DNA of 64,000 nucleotides from Pseudomonas sp. BCA17 (lineage in GTDB: Bacteria > Pseudomonadota > Gammaproteobacteria > Pseudomonadales > Pseudomonadaceae). The position numbers and the translations under genes are program-made. Location: NCBI RefSeq assembly GCF_004519405.1, contig NZ_SGWI01000001.1:1674001-1738000 (forward strand). The letters run 5' to 3'. Below the pieces are notes generated by a model that saw nothing but the letters and a program-made list of their open reading frames with translations, ran no database searches and had not been told where the DNA came from. Each line of letters opens with the position of its first letter. The stretch's first letter is position 1. Of this stretch, positions 1 to 8,864 are shown piece after piece.

Positions 1-1806
1 CTGGCGATGGGAGTCACGCCACTCCCGCAAGCGCAGGTAATTAAGGAAGTTCTTGCGACACCAGTTGCGCAACGGGCTGGCGGTCAGCGCCTGGCGTTGC
101 TCTTCAAAGCCGCGCCACAGATTGACCAACCCGGCGAAGTCCGAATCGGCATCTTTCCATTGCGCGTGGGCCTGGTCGGCGGCCTGTTGACGCTCCGGCG
201 GGCGCTCGCGCGGGTCCTGGATCGACATCGCGCTGGCAACGATCAGCACTTCCTGCAAGCTGCCGAGCTTGGCGGCTTCCAGCAACATTCGCCCCATGCG
301 TGGGTCCACCGGCAAGCGCGCCAACTGGCGCCCCAACGGGGTGAGCTGGCTGTTGCGGTCCACCGCCGAAAGCTCTTGCAGCAGATTGAAACCGTCGCTG
401 ATGGCCTTGCCATCCGGCGGTTCGATAAACGGAAAGTCGGTGATTTCACCCAGGCGCAGGTGCAGCATCTGCAGGATCACGGCAGCCAGGTTGGTGCGCA
501 GGATTTCCGGGTCGGTAAATTCCGGACGACCGATAAAGTCTTCTTCACTGTACAAGCGTACGCAAATGCCCGGTTCGACACGGCCGCAGCGGCCTTTACG
601 CTGGTTGGCGCTGGCCTGGGAAATCGCCTCGATCGGCAGGCGCTGCACCTTGGCGCGGTAGCTGTAACGGCTGATGCGCGCGGTGCCGCTGTCGATAACG
701 TAACGAATGCCCGGCACCGTCAGCGAGGTTTCCGCGACGTTGGTCGCCAGTACCACACGCCGACCTGGGTGCGACTGGAAAATCCGTTGCTGCTCGGCCG
801 GCGACAGACGCGCATACAACGGCAGTATTTCGGTGTGCTTGAGCTGTGCCTTGCGCAGCATCTCGGCGGCATCGCGAATCTCGCGCTCGCCCGGCAGAAA
901 CACCAGTACATCGCCTGGGCTGCGCCGTTCACTGCGTTCATAGGCTGCGATTTCATCGAGGGTGGCGAGGATCGCCTGGTCGACGGTCAAGTCGTCCTCG
1001 ACGCGATTGCCCTCCTCGTCCTGTTCCAGGGTCAGCGGGCGGTACCAGGTTTCCACCGGGAAAGTGCGACCCGACACCTCGACAATCGGCGCATCGTCGA
1101 AGTGCTTGGAAAAGCGCTCCAGGTCGATGGTCGCCGACGTGATGATCACCTTCAGGTCGGGACGACGCGGCAACAGTGTTTTCAAGTAGCCGAGCAGGAA
1201 GTCGATGTTCAGGCTGCGCTCGTGGGCTTCGTCGACGATGATCGTGTCGTAGCGTTCGAGGTAGCGGTCGTTCTGGGTTTCCGCCAGCAGGATACCGTCG
1301 GTCATCAGCTTGATCAGGGTGTTGGAGTCGCTCTGGTCTTCAAAGCGCACCTGATAGCCCACCAACGCTCCCAACGGCGTGGCCAGCTCCTCGGCGACGC
1401 GGGTGGCCACGCTGCGCGCGGCGATCCGGCGCGGCTGGGTATGCCCGATCAGGCCATACTGGCCGCGACCGATTTCCAGGCAGATCTTCGGTAACTGGGT
1501 GGTTTTACCCGAACCGGTTTCACCGGCAATGATCAGCACCTGATGCTTGTTCAACGCCGCTTTGATTTCATCGCGCTTGGCCGCAATCGGCAGGCTGTCG
1601 TCGTAGCGAATCACCGGCAGGCTGGCCCGCCGCGCCGTGACCTGGGCACAAGACGCCTGCATCCGCGCAACCCACTGCGCCAGCTTTTCCTCGTCGGGCT
1701 TTTTGCGCAACTCAAGCAACTGCCGCCGCAAGCGGTGGCGGTCGGCGAGCATGGCGTGGTCGAGGGTCTTGAGCAGTTGATCGATAGTGGGCGCTTGGTC
1801 AGTCAT
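1..1806 (-). CDS. hrpA: ATP-dependent RNA helicase HrpA, N-terminal part (cut by window edge)
   Basis: This is the first 602 codons of a DEAH-box RNA helicase; the family is about 1300 residues, so over half lies outside the window. The protein starts MTDQAPTIDQLL at the ATG ending at 1806. A Walker A motif GETGSGKTTQ lies near residue 95 and the DEAH box, read as VDEAHERS, near residue 190. Motif III (TSATID) follows. HrpA proteins are known to remodel RNA and act on stalled ribosomes. The next gene upstream, aceK, is on the same strand but separated by a repeat element. Long open frames on the opposite strand here are GC-driven shadows. Confidence 0.95.
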   Translation of the reverse strand, partial: MTDQAPTIDQLLKTLDHAMLADRHRLRRQLLELRKKPDEEKLAQWVARMQASCAQVTARRASLPVIRYDDSLPIAAKRDEIKAALNKHQVLIIAGETGSGKTTQLPKICLEIGRGQYGLIGHTQPRRIAARSVATRVAEELATPLGALVGYQVRFEDQSDSNTLIKLMTDGILLAETQNDRYLERYDTIIVDEAHERSLNIDFLLGYLKTLLPRRPDLKVIITSATIDLERFSKHFDDAPIVEVSGRTFPVETWYRPLTLEQDEEGNRVEDDLTVDQAILATLDEIAAYERSERRSPGDVLVFLPGEREIRDAAEMLRKAQLKHTEILPLYARLSPAEQQRIFQSHPGRRVVLATNVAETSLTVPGIRYVIDSGTARISRYSYRAKVQRLPIEAISQASANQRKGRCGRVEPGICVRLYSEEDFIGRPEFTDPEILRTNLAAVILQMLHLRLGEITDFPFIEPPDGKAISDGFNLLQELSAVDRNSQLTPLGRQLARLPVDPRMGRMLLEAAKLGSLQEVLIVASAMSIQDPRERPPERQQAADQAHAQWKDADSDFAGLVNLWRGFEEQRQALTASPLRNWCRKNFLNYLRLREWRDSHRQ

Positions 1807-1868
1807 CAGGTGCGTTGGGGTCGTCTGTTTATGCGTGGGGGGCGGATTGTGGCAGAAAAGCAGTGGTG

Positions 1869-2018
1869 AGCGGCAAGCTTCAAGCGGCAAGTAAAAGCGG
1901 ATCGGCCCTGACTTGCGGCTTGAGGCTCGCCGCTGCTTTCTTGCGACCTGCAGCCATAAGCTTCAAGTAAAAGCAGATCCGCTTTTACTTGCCGCTTGAA
2001 GCTTGAAGCTTGAAGCTT
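1869..2018. repeat. Heptamer-based AAGCTTC/CAAGCTT hairpin element
   Basis: This non-coding stretch is built from short direct and inverted copies of AAGCTTCAAGC and GCAAGTAAAAGC. Near 1961-2000 the arms AAGTAAAAGC and GCTTTTACTT can pair. It begins inside the aceK stop codon. A related element lies just 3' of smc at about 45849-45915. Elements of this kind are common downstream of Pseudomonas genes; a role in termination or mRNA 3' protection is inference. Confidence 0.75.
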
Positions 2019-3726
2019 AGGGCTGCTCTTTCCTCCTATAAGGAAATACATCGATGACCTTGCCCGCGCGAATGGCCTCCTGCAGGCCCTTCCAGTAATC
2101 GGCGTCGTACAACTCGCCGTGCAGCTCATCGAACAGCCTGCGCTGGGCGGCGTCGGCAAAGAGGAACGGCGGAAATTCTTCGGGGAATACATCCAGCGGG
2201 CCGATGGAGTACCACGGCTCCGAGGCCATTTCATCCTCGGGGGTGCGCGGCGGCGGGATGTGGCGGAAATTGGCCTCAGTGAGAAAGCAGATTTCGTCAT
2301 AGTCATAGAACACGACGCGACCGTGGCGGGTGACGCCAAAGTTCTTCAGCAGCATGTCGCCGGGAAAGATATTGGCCGCCGCCAGTTGCTTGATCGCCAG
2401 GCCGTAGTCTTCCAGCGCTTCGCGCACCTGCGCAGGGTTGGCGTTGTCGAGGTAGAGGTTGAGCGGGGTCATGCGCCGTTCAGTCCAGCAGTGGCGGATG
2501 AGCACGGTGTCGCCTTCCACTTCGACGGTGCCCGCAGCGACTTCCAGCAGCTCGGCCAGGCACGCGGGCTCGAACTTGCTCAGGGGAAAACGGAAGTCGG
2601 CAAACTCCTGGGTATCGGCCATGCGCCCTACCCGGTCGACGCTTTTGACCAGGCGGTATTTCTCGATCACCGTGGCGCGGTTGACGTTTTTCGAGGGCGA
2701 AAAGCGGTCCTTGATGATCTTGAACACGGTGTTGAAGCCCGGCAGGGTAAACACGCTCATGACCATGCCGCGCACGCCGGGAGCCATGATGAACCGGTCG
2801 TCGGTGGTCGCCAGGTGATTGATCAGGGCACGATAGAACTCCGACTTGCCGTGTTTGTAGAAGCCAATGGAGGTGTACAGCTCGGCAATGTGTTTGCCGG
2901 GCAGGATGCGCTTGAGAAAGCCGATGAACTCCGCCGGTACCGGCACGTCGACCATAAAGTAGGAACGGGTGAACGAGAAGATGATCGACACCTCGGCTTC
3001 GTCGGTGATCAGCGCATCGATCCGGATGCCGCGCCCTTCGCGGTGCAATAACGGAATCACCAACGGCCACTGTTCGTCGCGCGTGTAGAGACGGCCGACC
3101 AGATAGGCGCCTTTATTACGGTAGAGCACCGAGGAAAACAACTCGACGCTCAGGTCCGGGTCCTTGCACACCCAGTCCGGCAGATTTTCGCGCAGTTGGG
3201 CTTCCAGGCGGCGCAGGTCGGCGGGCAGGTCAGCGTAAGGTTCGCTGAAGCTGTAGTCGGCAAAGATCTGCGCAAGCATCTCGGCGATGTTGCCTGCCGG
3301 CGTGTACAACCGCGTTTGCGCCGATCGCGCCCGGCGCAAACTTGGACGCGTGGTGTGGATGAACATGCAGCCGTCGCTGATCAGGTCATGGCTGAACAGG
3401 CCGCAGAAGATCGAGTTGTACCAGGTCTCCGACAGTTCATCATCGAAGCGCAGGTCGATCAGGCCGATGTAGGCACTCTTGACCAGGGGCCACAGGTCCA
3501 CCTCCAGCAGTTGCGCCGCCTCGAAACCGGCCCGCAGGCACGCGGTGACTTCGCCCACTTTTTCCTCATACAGGTTGATACGCGCCGCCGACGCCGCCTG
3601 CCCTTGCTGCCACTGAGCCTTTTCGAAACGCTCGCGGGCGCCATCGGTGATACGACGGAAGTGCTCACGGTAATCGTCGAAGCCGTCGAGGATCATCTGG
3701 GCGATTGCGAGGGCGTGCTGCGACAT
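2017..3726 (-). CDS. aceK: Isocitrate dehydrogenase kinase/phosphatase
   Basis: The 569-residue product starts [16 protein letters not shown] and has the family's usual length. AceK phosphorylates and dephosphorylates isocitrate dehydrogenase in the cytoplasm, and so sets the flow between the TCA cycle and the glyoxylate shunt. The nucleotide-binding loop is seen as [12 protein letters not shown] around residues 315-327. The N-terminal regulatory half and the C-terminal kinase half are both complete. The gene stands alone: no glyoxylate-shunt gene is adjacent, as is usual in Pseudomonas. Its stop codon is the first base group of a hairpin repeat. Confidence 0.97.
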   Translation of the reverse strand: MSQHALAIAQMILDGFDDYREHFRRITDGARERFEKAQWQQGQAASAARINLYEEKVGEVTACLRAGFEAAQLLEVDLWPLVKSAYIGLIDLRFDDELSETWYNSIFCGLFSHDLISDGCMFIHTTRPSLRRARSAQTRLYTPAGNIAEMLAQIFADYSFSEPYADLPADLRRLEAQLRENLPDWVCKDPDLSVELFSSVLYRNKGAYLVGRLYTRDEQWPLVIPLLHREGRGIRIDALITDEAEVSIIFSFTRSYFMVDVPVPAEFIGFLKRILPGKHIAELYTSIGFYKHGKSEFYRALINHLATTDDRFIMAPGVRGMVMSVFTLPGFNTVFKIIKDRFSPSKNVNRATVIEKYRLVKSVDRVGRMADTQEFADFRFPLSKFEPACLAELLEVAAGTVEVEGDTVLIRHCWTERRMTPLNLYLDNANPAQVREALEDYGLAIKQLAAANIFPGDMLLKNFGVTRHGRVVFYDYDEICFLTEANFRHIPPPRTPEDEMASEPWYSIGPLDVFPEEFPPFLFADAAQRRLFDELHGELYDADYWKGLQEAIRAGKVIDVFPYRRKEQP

Positions 3727-4114
3727 GCGGGAAACCTCGAACGGGCGTCTGGGAGCCCTGAGCTTAGCCAGTGAACAGAGGTAGGTGAAGAACGATTTTC
3801 CCGCCCAGCCGTGCAGCTTTATTCAATTTGTACATTTGTTTTCAATTTTTATAACTCGACCATGCAGTCAATAAATGCCCCTGGCGCAGTGCGTACTCCG
3901 CGCTATAGGCCAGCAACGGCGGCGCTTGGCGTTTATGCGCGGCAAAAACACGCCGCACCGCAAGTGAAAGCCTTTGTACCAAGCGGGTACAACGTAAGGG
4001 AAACCCTTATTACGACATTGATGGCACTTTGATATACAGCGCTCCCTTCTCCCACCCTAACAAGGTCAGAAGACCGATCCGGGAACAGGTTCTAATCGCC
4101 CAAGGAGCATTAAG
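3727..4114. other. Intergenic region with two adjacent inverted repeats
   Basis: No gene is supported in these 388 bases. The stretch near 3810-3880 is AT-rich. Two perfect inverted repeats lie almost end to end: TTGTACC-AAGCG-GGTACAA at 3974-3992 and TAAGGG-AAA-CCCTTA at 3995-4009. Both are about 105-140 bases upstream of the chemoreceptor gene start. They look like an operator or an attenuating structure for that gene. An open frame at 3811-4032 has no ribosome site and no recognisable protein features. Confidence 0.6.
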
Positions 4115-5740
4115 ATGTCATTGAGGAATATGCGGATCGGTCTACGTGCCAGTCTGAGTTTTGGGGTGTTGGCCGGCTTGCTGGTGATTGTCGGGATGTT
4201 CGCACTGGGCCAGATGGCCACATTGCGGCAAAACGCGCAGGTCATCGAAGCGTCGTGGATGCCAAGCATCGAGAACATCCATGACAGCGCGTCTCTAATC
4301 GCCAGTATCCGCCTGGAGGCCCTACGCCTGGCGACCACCGACGAATCACGCATCCGTGACAACAGCAAAGCCCTGATCACGCGCCAGCGCAGCGAGCTGC
4401 AAACCCTGCTGGACCATCACAAGAGCCTGCTCAGCGGCGATGAAGAGCGCGACATGCTCAAGCGGCTCGAAGATAACGTGAATGCTTATCTGGCCCTGGT
4501 CGGCCAGATCGTTGCCCTGGTGGACAAGGATCAGCAACAGGATGCCATCGACCTGCTCAACAGCCGCCTCGCACCGCAAGGTGTGATCCTCAACAAGAGC
4601 CTGGAAGACCTGATCACCTTCAACCAAAGCGGCGTGGAAACCGCAGTGGACGTCTCCGCGCAGACCTATTTCACCGCGCGGTGGATTGTCGGCCTGATCA
4701 TCGTGTCAGCGTTGATCATCACCTTGGTGCTGGCGTGGCTGCTGACCCGCAGCATCACCGCCCCGCTCGACCAGGCGCTGGCCGTGGCGCGCAATATCGC
4801 CGGCGGCAACTTGAGTCAACCGATCACCGTCAGCGGCAGGGACGAGCCCGCCCAATTGCTCGAGGCGCTGGCCACCATGCAGGCGCAGTTGCAGGGCACC
4901 ATCCGTGGCATCAGCGAATCGGCACGACAACTGGCATCGGCCGCCGAAGAGATGAGCTCGGTGATGGAACAAAGCACGCGTGGCCTGCAGGCGCAGAACG
5001 ACGAGATCGAACAGGCCGCCACCGCGGTCACGCAAATGAGCGCAGCCGTGGACGAGGTGGCGGGCAATGCGGTGTCCAGCGCCGAGGCGTCCAAGGCGTC
5101 GGACGAAGACAGCAAGCACGGTCATTACCAGATCAGCGAAACCATCAGCTCGATCCAGAACCTGGTCGACGAAGTGCTCGGTGCCTCGAACAATGCCGAG
5201 AGCCTCGCGGTACAGGCTCAAGACATCAGCAAGGTGCTGGAAGTGATCCGTGGCATCGCCGCGCAGACCAACCTGTTGGCACTCAATGCCGCCATTGAAG
5301 CGGCACGTGCCGGCGAGGCCGGGCGCGGATTTGCGGTAGTGGCTGATGAAGTCCGCTCCCTGGCGCAGCGCACCCAGGATTCCACCGAAGAAATCGAGCA
5401 GATGATCATCGGCATCCAGCAAGGCACCCAGGGTACCGTCGACGCCCTGAACAGCAGCGCCGAACACGCGAGCCAGACCCTGCAACGGGCCAACAGCGCC
5501 GGCAGCGCACTGGAGAAAATCACTGCCGCCATCTCACAGATCAGCCAGCGTAACCTGGTGATCGCCAGTGCCGCCGAGCAGCAAGCGCTGGTGGCACGCG
5601 ATGTGGACCGCAGCCTGGTCAATATCCGCGACCTATCCACCCAAACCGCCGCCGGCGCCACCCAGACCTCGGCGGCCAGCCAGGAGCTGTCACGCCTGGC
5701 AGTGGACCTCAACGGTTTGGTCACGCGGTTTGTCGTGTAA
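4115..5740 (+). CDS. Methyl-accepting chemotaxis protein, 4HB-type sensor
   Basis: This is a 541-residue inner-membrane chemoreceptor. A first membrane segment at about residues 12-33 ([19 protein letters not shown]) is followed by a helical periplasmic sensor of about 155 residues, of the four-helix-bundle type. A second membrane segment lies at about 190-211 ([21 protein letters not shown]), followed by a HAMP linker and a full signalling domain. The CheA/CheW-binding hairpin [31 protein letters not shown] is complete. There is no C-terminal NWETF-like pentapeptide. The start has AGGAG (4103-4107) ahead of it. The ligand cannot be read from sequence. Confidence 0.95.
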   Translation: MSLRNMRIGLRASLSFGVLAGLLVIVGMFALGQMATLRQNAQVIEASWMPSIENIHDSASLIASIRLEALRLATTDESRIRDNSKALITRQRSELQTLLDHHKSLLSGDEERDMLKRLEDNVNAYLALVGQIVALVDKDQQQDAIDLLNSRLAPQGVILNKSLEDLITFNQSGVETAVDVSAQTYFTARWIVGLIIVSALIITLVLAWLLTRSITAPLDQALAVARNIAGGNLSQPITVSGRDEPAQLLEALATMQAQLQGTIRGISESARQLASAAEEMSSVMEQSTRGLQAQNDEIEQAATAVTQMSAAVDEVAGNAVSSAEASKASDEDSKHGHYQISETISSIQNLVDEVLGASNNAESLAVQAQDISKVLEVIRGIAAQTNLLALNAAIEAARAGEAGRGFAVVADEVRSLAQRTQDSTEEIEQMIIGIQQGTQGTVDALNSSAEHASQTLQRANSAGSALEKITAAISQISQRNLVIASAAEQQALVARDVDRSLVNIRDLSTQTAAGATQTSAASQELSRLAVDLNGLVTRFVV

Positions 5741-5791
5741 TTCGCCACGGTCTCATGCAACACTCGCCGCCTTTTGACGTAGGAGTGTTCC

Positions 5792-6676
5792 GTGAGACCT
5801 GTCGACACCCTGTACCTGCTGGGGCTGGCCGCCATCTGGGGGGCCAGCTTCCTGTTCATGCGCATCATCGCGCCGGAGATCGGTACTGTGCCGACCGCGT
5901 TCTTTCGCGTGTCGATCGCCGCCGCGGGCTTGCTGGTGATCTTGTCGATGATGCGCGTGAGCTGGGACTTCCAGGGCAAGTTCAAGACCGTCCTGCTGCT
6001 GGGTGTGATCAACTCCGGGATACCCGCGACGATGTACTCGGTGGCAGCCCAGGTATTGCCGGCGGGCTATTCGGCGATCTTCAATGCCACCACGCCGCTG
6101 ATGGGCGTGCTGATCGGCGGGCTGTTCTTCAGCGAACGGCTGACACCGTCAAAAATCGCCGGTGTCAGCCTGGGCCTGCTGGGCGTGGGCGTGCTGACAC
6201 GCGCCGGGCCGGTAGCGTTTGACCTGGAATTATTGATGGGGGCGTTGGCCTGTCTGCTTGCGACCACCTGCTATGGCTTTGCCGGTTTCCTGGCGCGACG
6301 CTGGCTGGATCAGCATGGCGGGCTGGACAGTCGACTCGCAGCATTGGGCAGCATGCTCGGGGCCACGCTGTTTCTGCTGCCGTTGTTCGCCTACAGCGCA
6401 ATCAGCCATCCACCGGCAAGTTGGGGCGGCTGGCAGGTCTGGTTGTCGTTACTCGGGTTGGGGCTGGTGTGTACGGCATTTGCCTACATCCTGTACTTCC
6501 GCCTGCTGTCGTCCATCGGGCCGGTGAAGTCGATGACCGTGACCTTCATGATTCCCCCGTTCGGAGTGTTGTGGGGAGCATTGCTGCTGGATGAGCCGCT
6601 GTCGATGGCGCATCTGTATGGCGGGATATTGATCGCCGGGGCGTTGTGGCTGGTACTGCGGCCGAAAAAACCGTGA
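5792..6676 (+). CDS. EamA/DMT-family permease
   Basis: The 294-residue product has ten predicted hydrophobic segments in two EamA repeats, beginning with LYLLGLAAIWGASFLFMRII. The second repeat ends GGILIAGALWLVLRP. The gene starts at GTG with AGGAG seven bases upstream (5781-5785). DMT permeases move small metabolites, often amino acids, across the inner membrane; the substrate here is unknown. It points toward a second DMT gene on the opposite strand, with a 28-base perfect palindrome between the two stops. Confidence 0.92.
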   Translation: MRPVDTLYLLGLAAIWGASFLFMRIIAPEIGTVPTAFFRVSIAAAGLLVILSMMRVSWDFQGKFKTVLLLGVINSGIPATMYSVAAQVLPAGYSAIFNATTPLMGVLIGGLFFSERLTPSKIAGVSLGLLGVGVLTRAGPVAFDLELLMGALACLLATTCYGFAGFLARRWLDQHGGLDSRLAALGSMLGATLFLLPLFAYSAISHPPASWGGWQVWLSLLGLGLVCTAFAYILYFRLLSSIGPVKSMTVTFMIPPFGVLWGALLLDEPLSMAHLYGGILIAGALWLVLRPKKP

Positions 6677-6685
6677 ACGAATCAT

Positions 6686-6713
6686 GCAGTGAGCGGGCTT
6701 GCCCGCTCACTGC
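6686..6713. terminator. Palindrome between convergent DMT genes
   Basis: The arms GCAGTGAGCGGGC and GCCCGCTCACTGC flank a TT centre. The structure lies between two converging stop codons and could act as a bidirectional terminator or REP-type element. It has no clear U tract. The core GCGGGCTTGCCCGC is common in Pseudomonas intergenic palindromes. Confidence 0.65.
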
Positions 6714-6722
6714 AGACCCGCA

Positions 6723-7583
6723 TCAGTTCTTGCGGAAGACGAAGACCAGACCGACGATGATCAAGCCCATGCCCACCACGCTCAACAACGCGAGCGTGTT
6801 GCCGAAGATCAGGTAGTCCATGACCGCCGTCACCGCCGGCACCAGGTAAAACAGACTGGTGACATTCACCAGGTTGCCCCGGGCGATCAGGCGATACAGC
6901 AACAGCGTCGCCAGCAACGACACCACCAACCCCATCCACAGCACCGGCAAGTAAAAGCCGGCCTCGTGCTCATAGTGGAATGGCTGGAACGGTACAAACG
7001 CCGCGCACAGCAACAAGCCCGCCAGGTACTGCACCGGCAACGTGCCCAGAGGGTTGTCGGTGATGCGCTTTTGCATGATCGAGCCAAACGTCATGCTCGC
7101 CAGCGCCAGCAGCCCGAACAGCATCCCCGCCAGGGACATGCCGGACAAGCCAATACCTTGGTAGACCACCATGATCAGCCCCGCCAACCCCAGACCCAGG
7201 CCGAACATCCGGCTGAATGAACGTTGACGTTCTATCAGCACCACGGTGAGGATCGGCTGCACCCCCATGATGGTTGCCATCACGCCCGGGGTGACTTTGA
7301 GGTCCAGCGCCAGCAGATAGAAAATCTGGTACGCGCCCAGCAGCACCAGCCCGGTTGCCACCGCGTACCACAGCGGCTTGCCGGGACGCGGCAGTTTCAG
7401 TTTGAGGACAGGGATCAGCAGTATCAGCCCCAGCAGGGCAATGGCAAAACGGATCAACAGAAAGGCAAAGGGCGATGAATGGGCCAGGCCCAGCTTGGAG
7501 AAAATCGCTCCGCTGCTCCACAGCAGCACAAACAGGCTCGTCGAGGCCGCCGCGGCCACGGATTGTTTCGAAAGAACAGACAT
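6723..7583 (-). CDS. EamA/DMT-family permease
   Basis: The 286-residue product is a ten-segment membrane protein, beginning MSVLSKQSVAAAASTSLFVLLWSSGAIFSKLGLA and ending in GMGLIIVGLVFVFRKN. It belongs to the same superfamily as the gene at 5792 but is only distantly similar. The ATG at 7583 is preferred over the GTG at 7592, because AGGTGG sits five bases before the ATG and overlaps the GTG. The substrate is unknown. Export of amino acids or related metabolites is the usual role of the family. Confidence 0.9.
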   Translation of the reverse strand: MSVLSKQSVAAAASTSLFVLLWSSGAIFSKLGLAHSSPFAFLLIRFAIALLGLILLIPVLKLKLPRPGKPLWYAVATGLVLLGAYQIFYLLALDLKVTPGVMATIMGVQPILTVVLIERQRSFSRMFGLGLGLAGLIMVVYQGIGLSGMSLAGMLFGLLALASMTFGSIMQKRITDNPLGTLPVQYLAGLLLCAAFVPFQPFHYEHEAGFYLPVLWMGLVVSLLATLLLYRLIARGNLVNVTSLFYLVPAVTAVMDYLIFGNTLALLSVVGMGLIIVGLVFVFRKN

Positions 7584-7679
7584 GATTACCACCTGTAATC
7601 AGGCAAAAAAGCCGACTCAGCAAAGGCTGAAGTTCATTGGTTTTTTTCAGGCGGGCAGAGGGGAACAGCGATCGGCTGA

Positions 7680-7844
7680 TCAGCCCGCGATGCCAACACC
7701 CGGCGGTGATACGACTGCGTACACCGGCGTGCTGCTGACAGGTGGAGGGTAATGACTGATCTGCACAGGCTGTTTGTTCCCGCACGGCACGACCACAGCG
7801 TTGACCGCCGAATCGACTACCGCTGTGCGTGGGGAAGCTGGCAT
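7680..7844 (-). CDS. Possible small protein, unrecognised
   Basis: This 54-residue frame reads MPASPRTAVVDSAVNAVVVP and ends with a Pro/Val-rich tail (YPPPVSSTPVYAVVSPPG). The ribosome site is poor. The tail composition is not typical of a random GC-rich frame, and it sits in an otherwise empty interval, which is the only support. It may equally be non-coding. Confidence 0.25.
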   Translation of the reverse strand: MPASPRTAVVDSAVNAVVVPCGNKQPVQISHYPPPVSSTPVYAVVSPPGVGIAG

Positions 7845-7966
7845 GTGCTGATCTTTTGAAGGGATAAAGACGCACCGACTATAACCAGCCGCAAACACAT
7901 TTTGCAATCACCTCGTCGGCGCTTTTGTGTGGAGGAGTTTTCATGCCTGCCAAGACCGGCGACCGT

Positions 7967-7972
7967 TATAAT
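7967..7972 (+). promoter_or_regulatory. -10 element for the CPBP protease gene
   Basis: A perfect TATAAT lies 27 bases before the ATG at 8000. A -35 match is not clear. If it is used, transcription starts near 7979, which excludes the upstream in-frame ATG at 7943 even though that codon has GGAGGAG ahead of it. It therefore supports the shorter protein. Confidence 0.5.
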
Positions 7973-7999
7973 GCGCCCGGTTTTTTTCAAGGATTTCCC

Positions 8000-8791
8000 A
8001 TGATCACTCTGCCCTGGCTGTACCTGGCGCTTCTTTCCATCGGCTACGTACTGGCCCTGGCCTACGGGCAACTGGGCCTGCTGGCGGTCGTCTCGGTCGC
8101 CCTGCTACTGATCGCCGGATACGCCGTACGCCAGCAACGCACCCCTTGGGCGCGCTACCTCGGCCACGGTCTGTTCATAGTGCTGGCCTTGGGCCTGGCC
8201 ATGCATTGGCTGCCGGGTTTCTACAATGGACGCGGCATCGCCCCGCAGCGGTTCACCGCCGATGCAGTCCCCTTCTCGATGTACCTGAACCAGGACAAAC
8301 CCCTGATCGGCTTCTGGCTATTGCTGGCCTGCCCATGGATCGTGGCGCGGCGTTCGCTGCGCCTGTCGATCTGCGTCACCGCCCTGGCCCTGGTCCTGAC
8401 CGCGGTCGCCGCGCTGGGTGGAGCCGCGTTGCTGGGGATCATCAGTTGGGCGCCGAAGTGGCCTGAACAGGCGTGGTTGTGGGTACTCAACAACCTGCTG
8501 CTGGTGACCCTGGTGGAGGAAGCGCTGTTCCGGGGCTACATCCAGGGTGGCCTGAGCCGACGCTTCAAGCACCTGCCCTACGGCGAAAATCTCGCGCTGT
8601 TACTGGCCTCGTTATTGTTCGGCCTGGTGCATCTGGGCGCGGGCTGGCAGTGGGTGCTGTTGGCGACCATCGCCGGCGCCGGTTATGGCCTGGCCTATCG
8701 ATTTGGTGGCTTGGGCGCCGCAATCGGCACGCATTTTGGCTTGAATCTGCTTCACTTCGGGTTGTTTACCTATCCGATGCTGGCGGGCTGA
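8000..8791 (+). CDS. CPBP-family intramembrane metalloprotease (CAAX/Abi type)
   Basis: The 263-residue integral membrane protein has about seven hydrophobic segments. The family's first catalytic motif is visible as LVEEALFRGYIQGGL near residues 171-185, with the glutamate pair and arginine. Later come LLFGLVHLGAGW and IGTHFGLNLLHFG, carrying the histidines of motifs 2 and 3. Bacterial CPBP proteins are related to Rce1 CAAX proteases; most have no known substrate. The ATG at 8000 has AAGGA six bases upstream. An alternative start at 7943 would add 19 residues. Confidence 0.88.
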   Translation: MITLPWLYLALLSIGYVLALAYGQLGLLAVVSVALLLIAGYAVRQQRTPWARYLGHGLFIVLALGLAMHWLPGFYNGRGIAPQRFTADAVPFSMYLNQDKPLIGFWLLLACPWIVARRSLRLSICVTALALVLTAVAALGGAALLGIISWAPKWPEQAWLWVLNNLLLVTLVEEALFRGYIQGGLSRRFKHLPYGENLALLLASLLFGLVHLGAGWQWVLLATIAGAGYGLAYRFGGLGAAIGTHFGLNLLHFGLFTYPMLAG

Positions 8792-8808
8792 TTGTTGCAA
8801 AAATAAGT

Positions 8809-8835
8809 TAAATAAAAGCCTGCGGCGGTCGATAA
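8809..8835 (+). promoter_or_regulatory. Sigma-28 (FliA) promoter of aer
   Basis: The sequence reads TAAATAAA, 11 bases, then GTCGATAA. The flagellar sigma factor consensus is TAAAGTTT-N11-GCCGATAA, so the spacing is exact and the -10 matches at seven of eight bases. The start codon of the aerotaxis receptor is 29 bases downstream. FliA control of chemoreceptor genes is established in Pseudomonas and enterics. Confidence 0.8.
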
Positions 8836-8864
8836 CCCCTGAAAGCCTTGCGGATTGAACAATC

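Larger units (their letters stand above)
7584..7999. other. Intergenic region, mostly without a supported gene
   Basis: These 416 bases separate a leftward DMT gene from a rightward protease gene. They contain a weak candidate small gene on the minus strand (7680-7844) and a -10-like TATAAT at 7967-7972 for the rightward gene. No RNA gene was recognised. A small TCAGC/GCTGA hairpin near 7615-7632 is followed by a run of T but is too weak to call a terminator. Confidence 0.5.

Noticed and set aside
7..1494. Long plus-strand open frame of 495 codons
   Set aside because: It is antisense to hrpA, whose helicase motifs are on the minus strand; the frame lacks a stop only because of third-position GC bias.
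3811..4032. Possible 73-codon gene upstream of the chemoreceptor
   Set aside because: There is no ribosome site, the frame crosses two perfect inverted repeats, and the product has no recognisable features.
6970..7875. 301-codon minus-strand frame overlapping a DMT gene
   Set aside because: It is out of frame with the membrane protein and lacks hydrophobic segments or a start site of its own.
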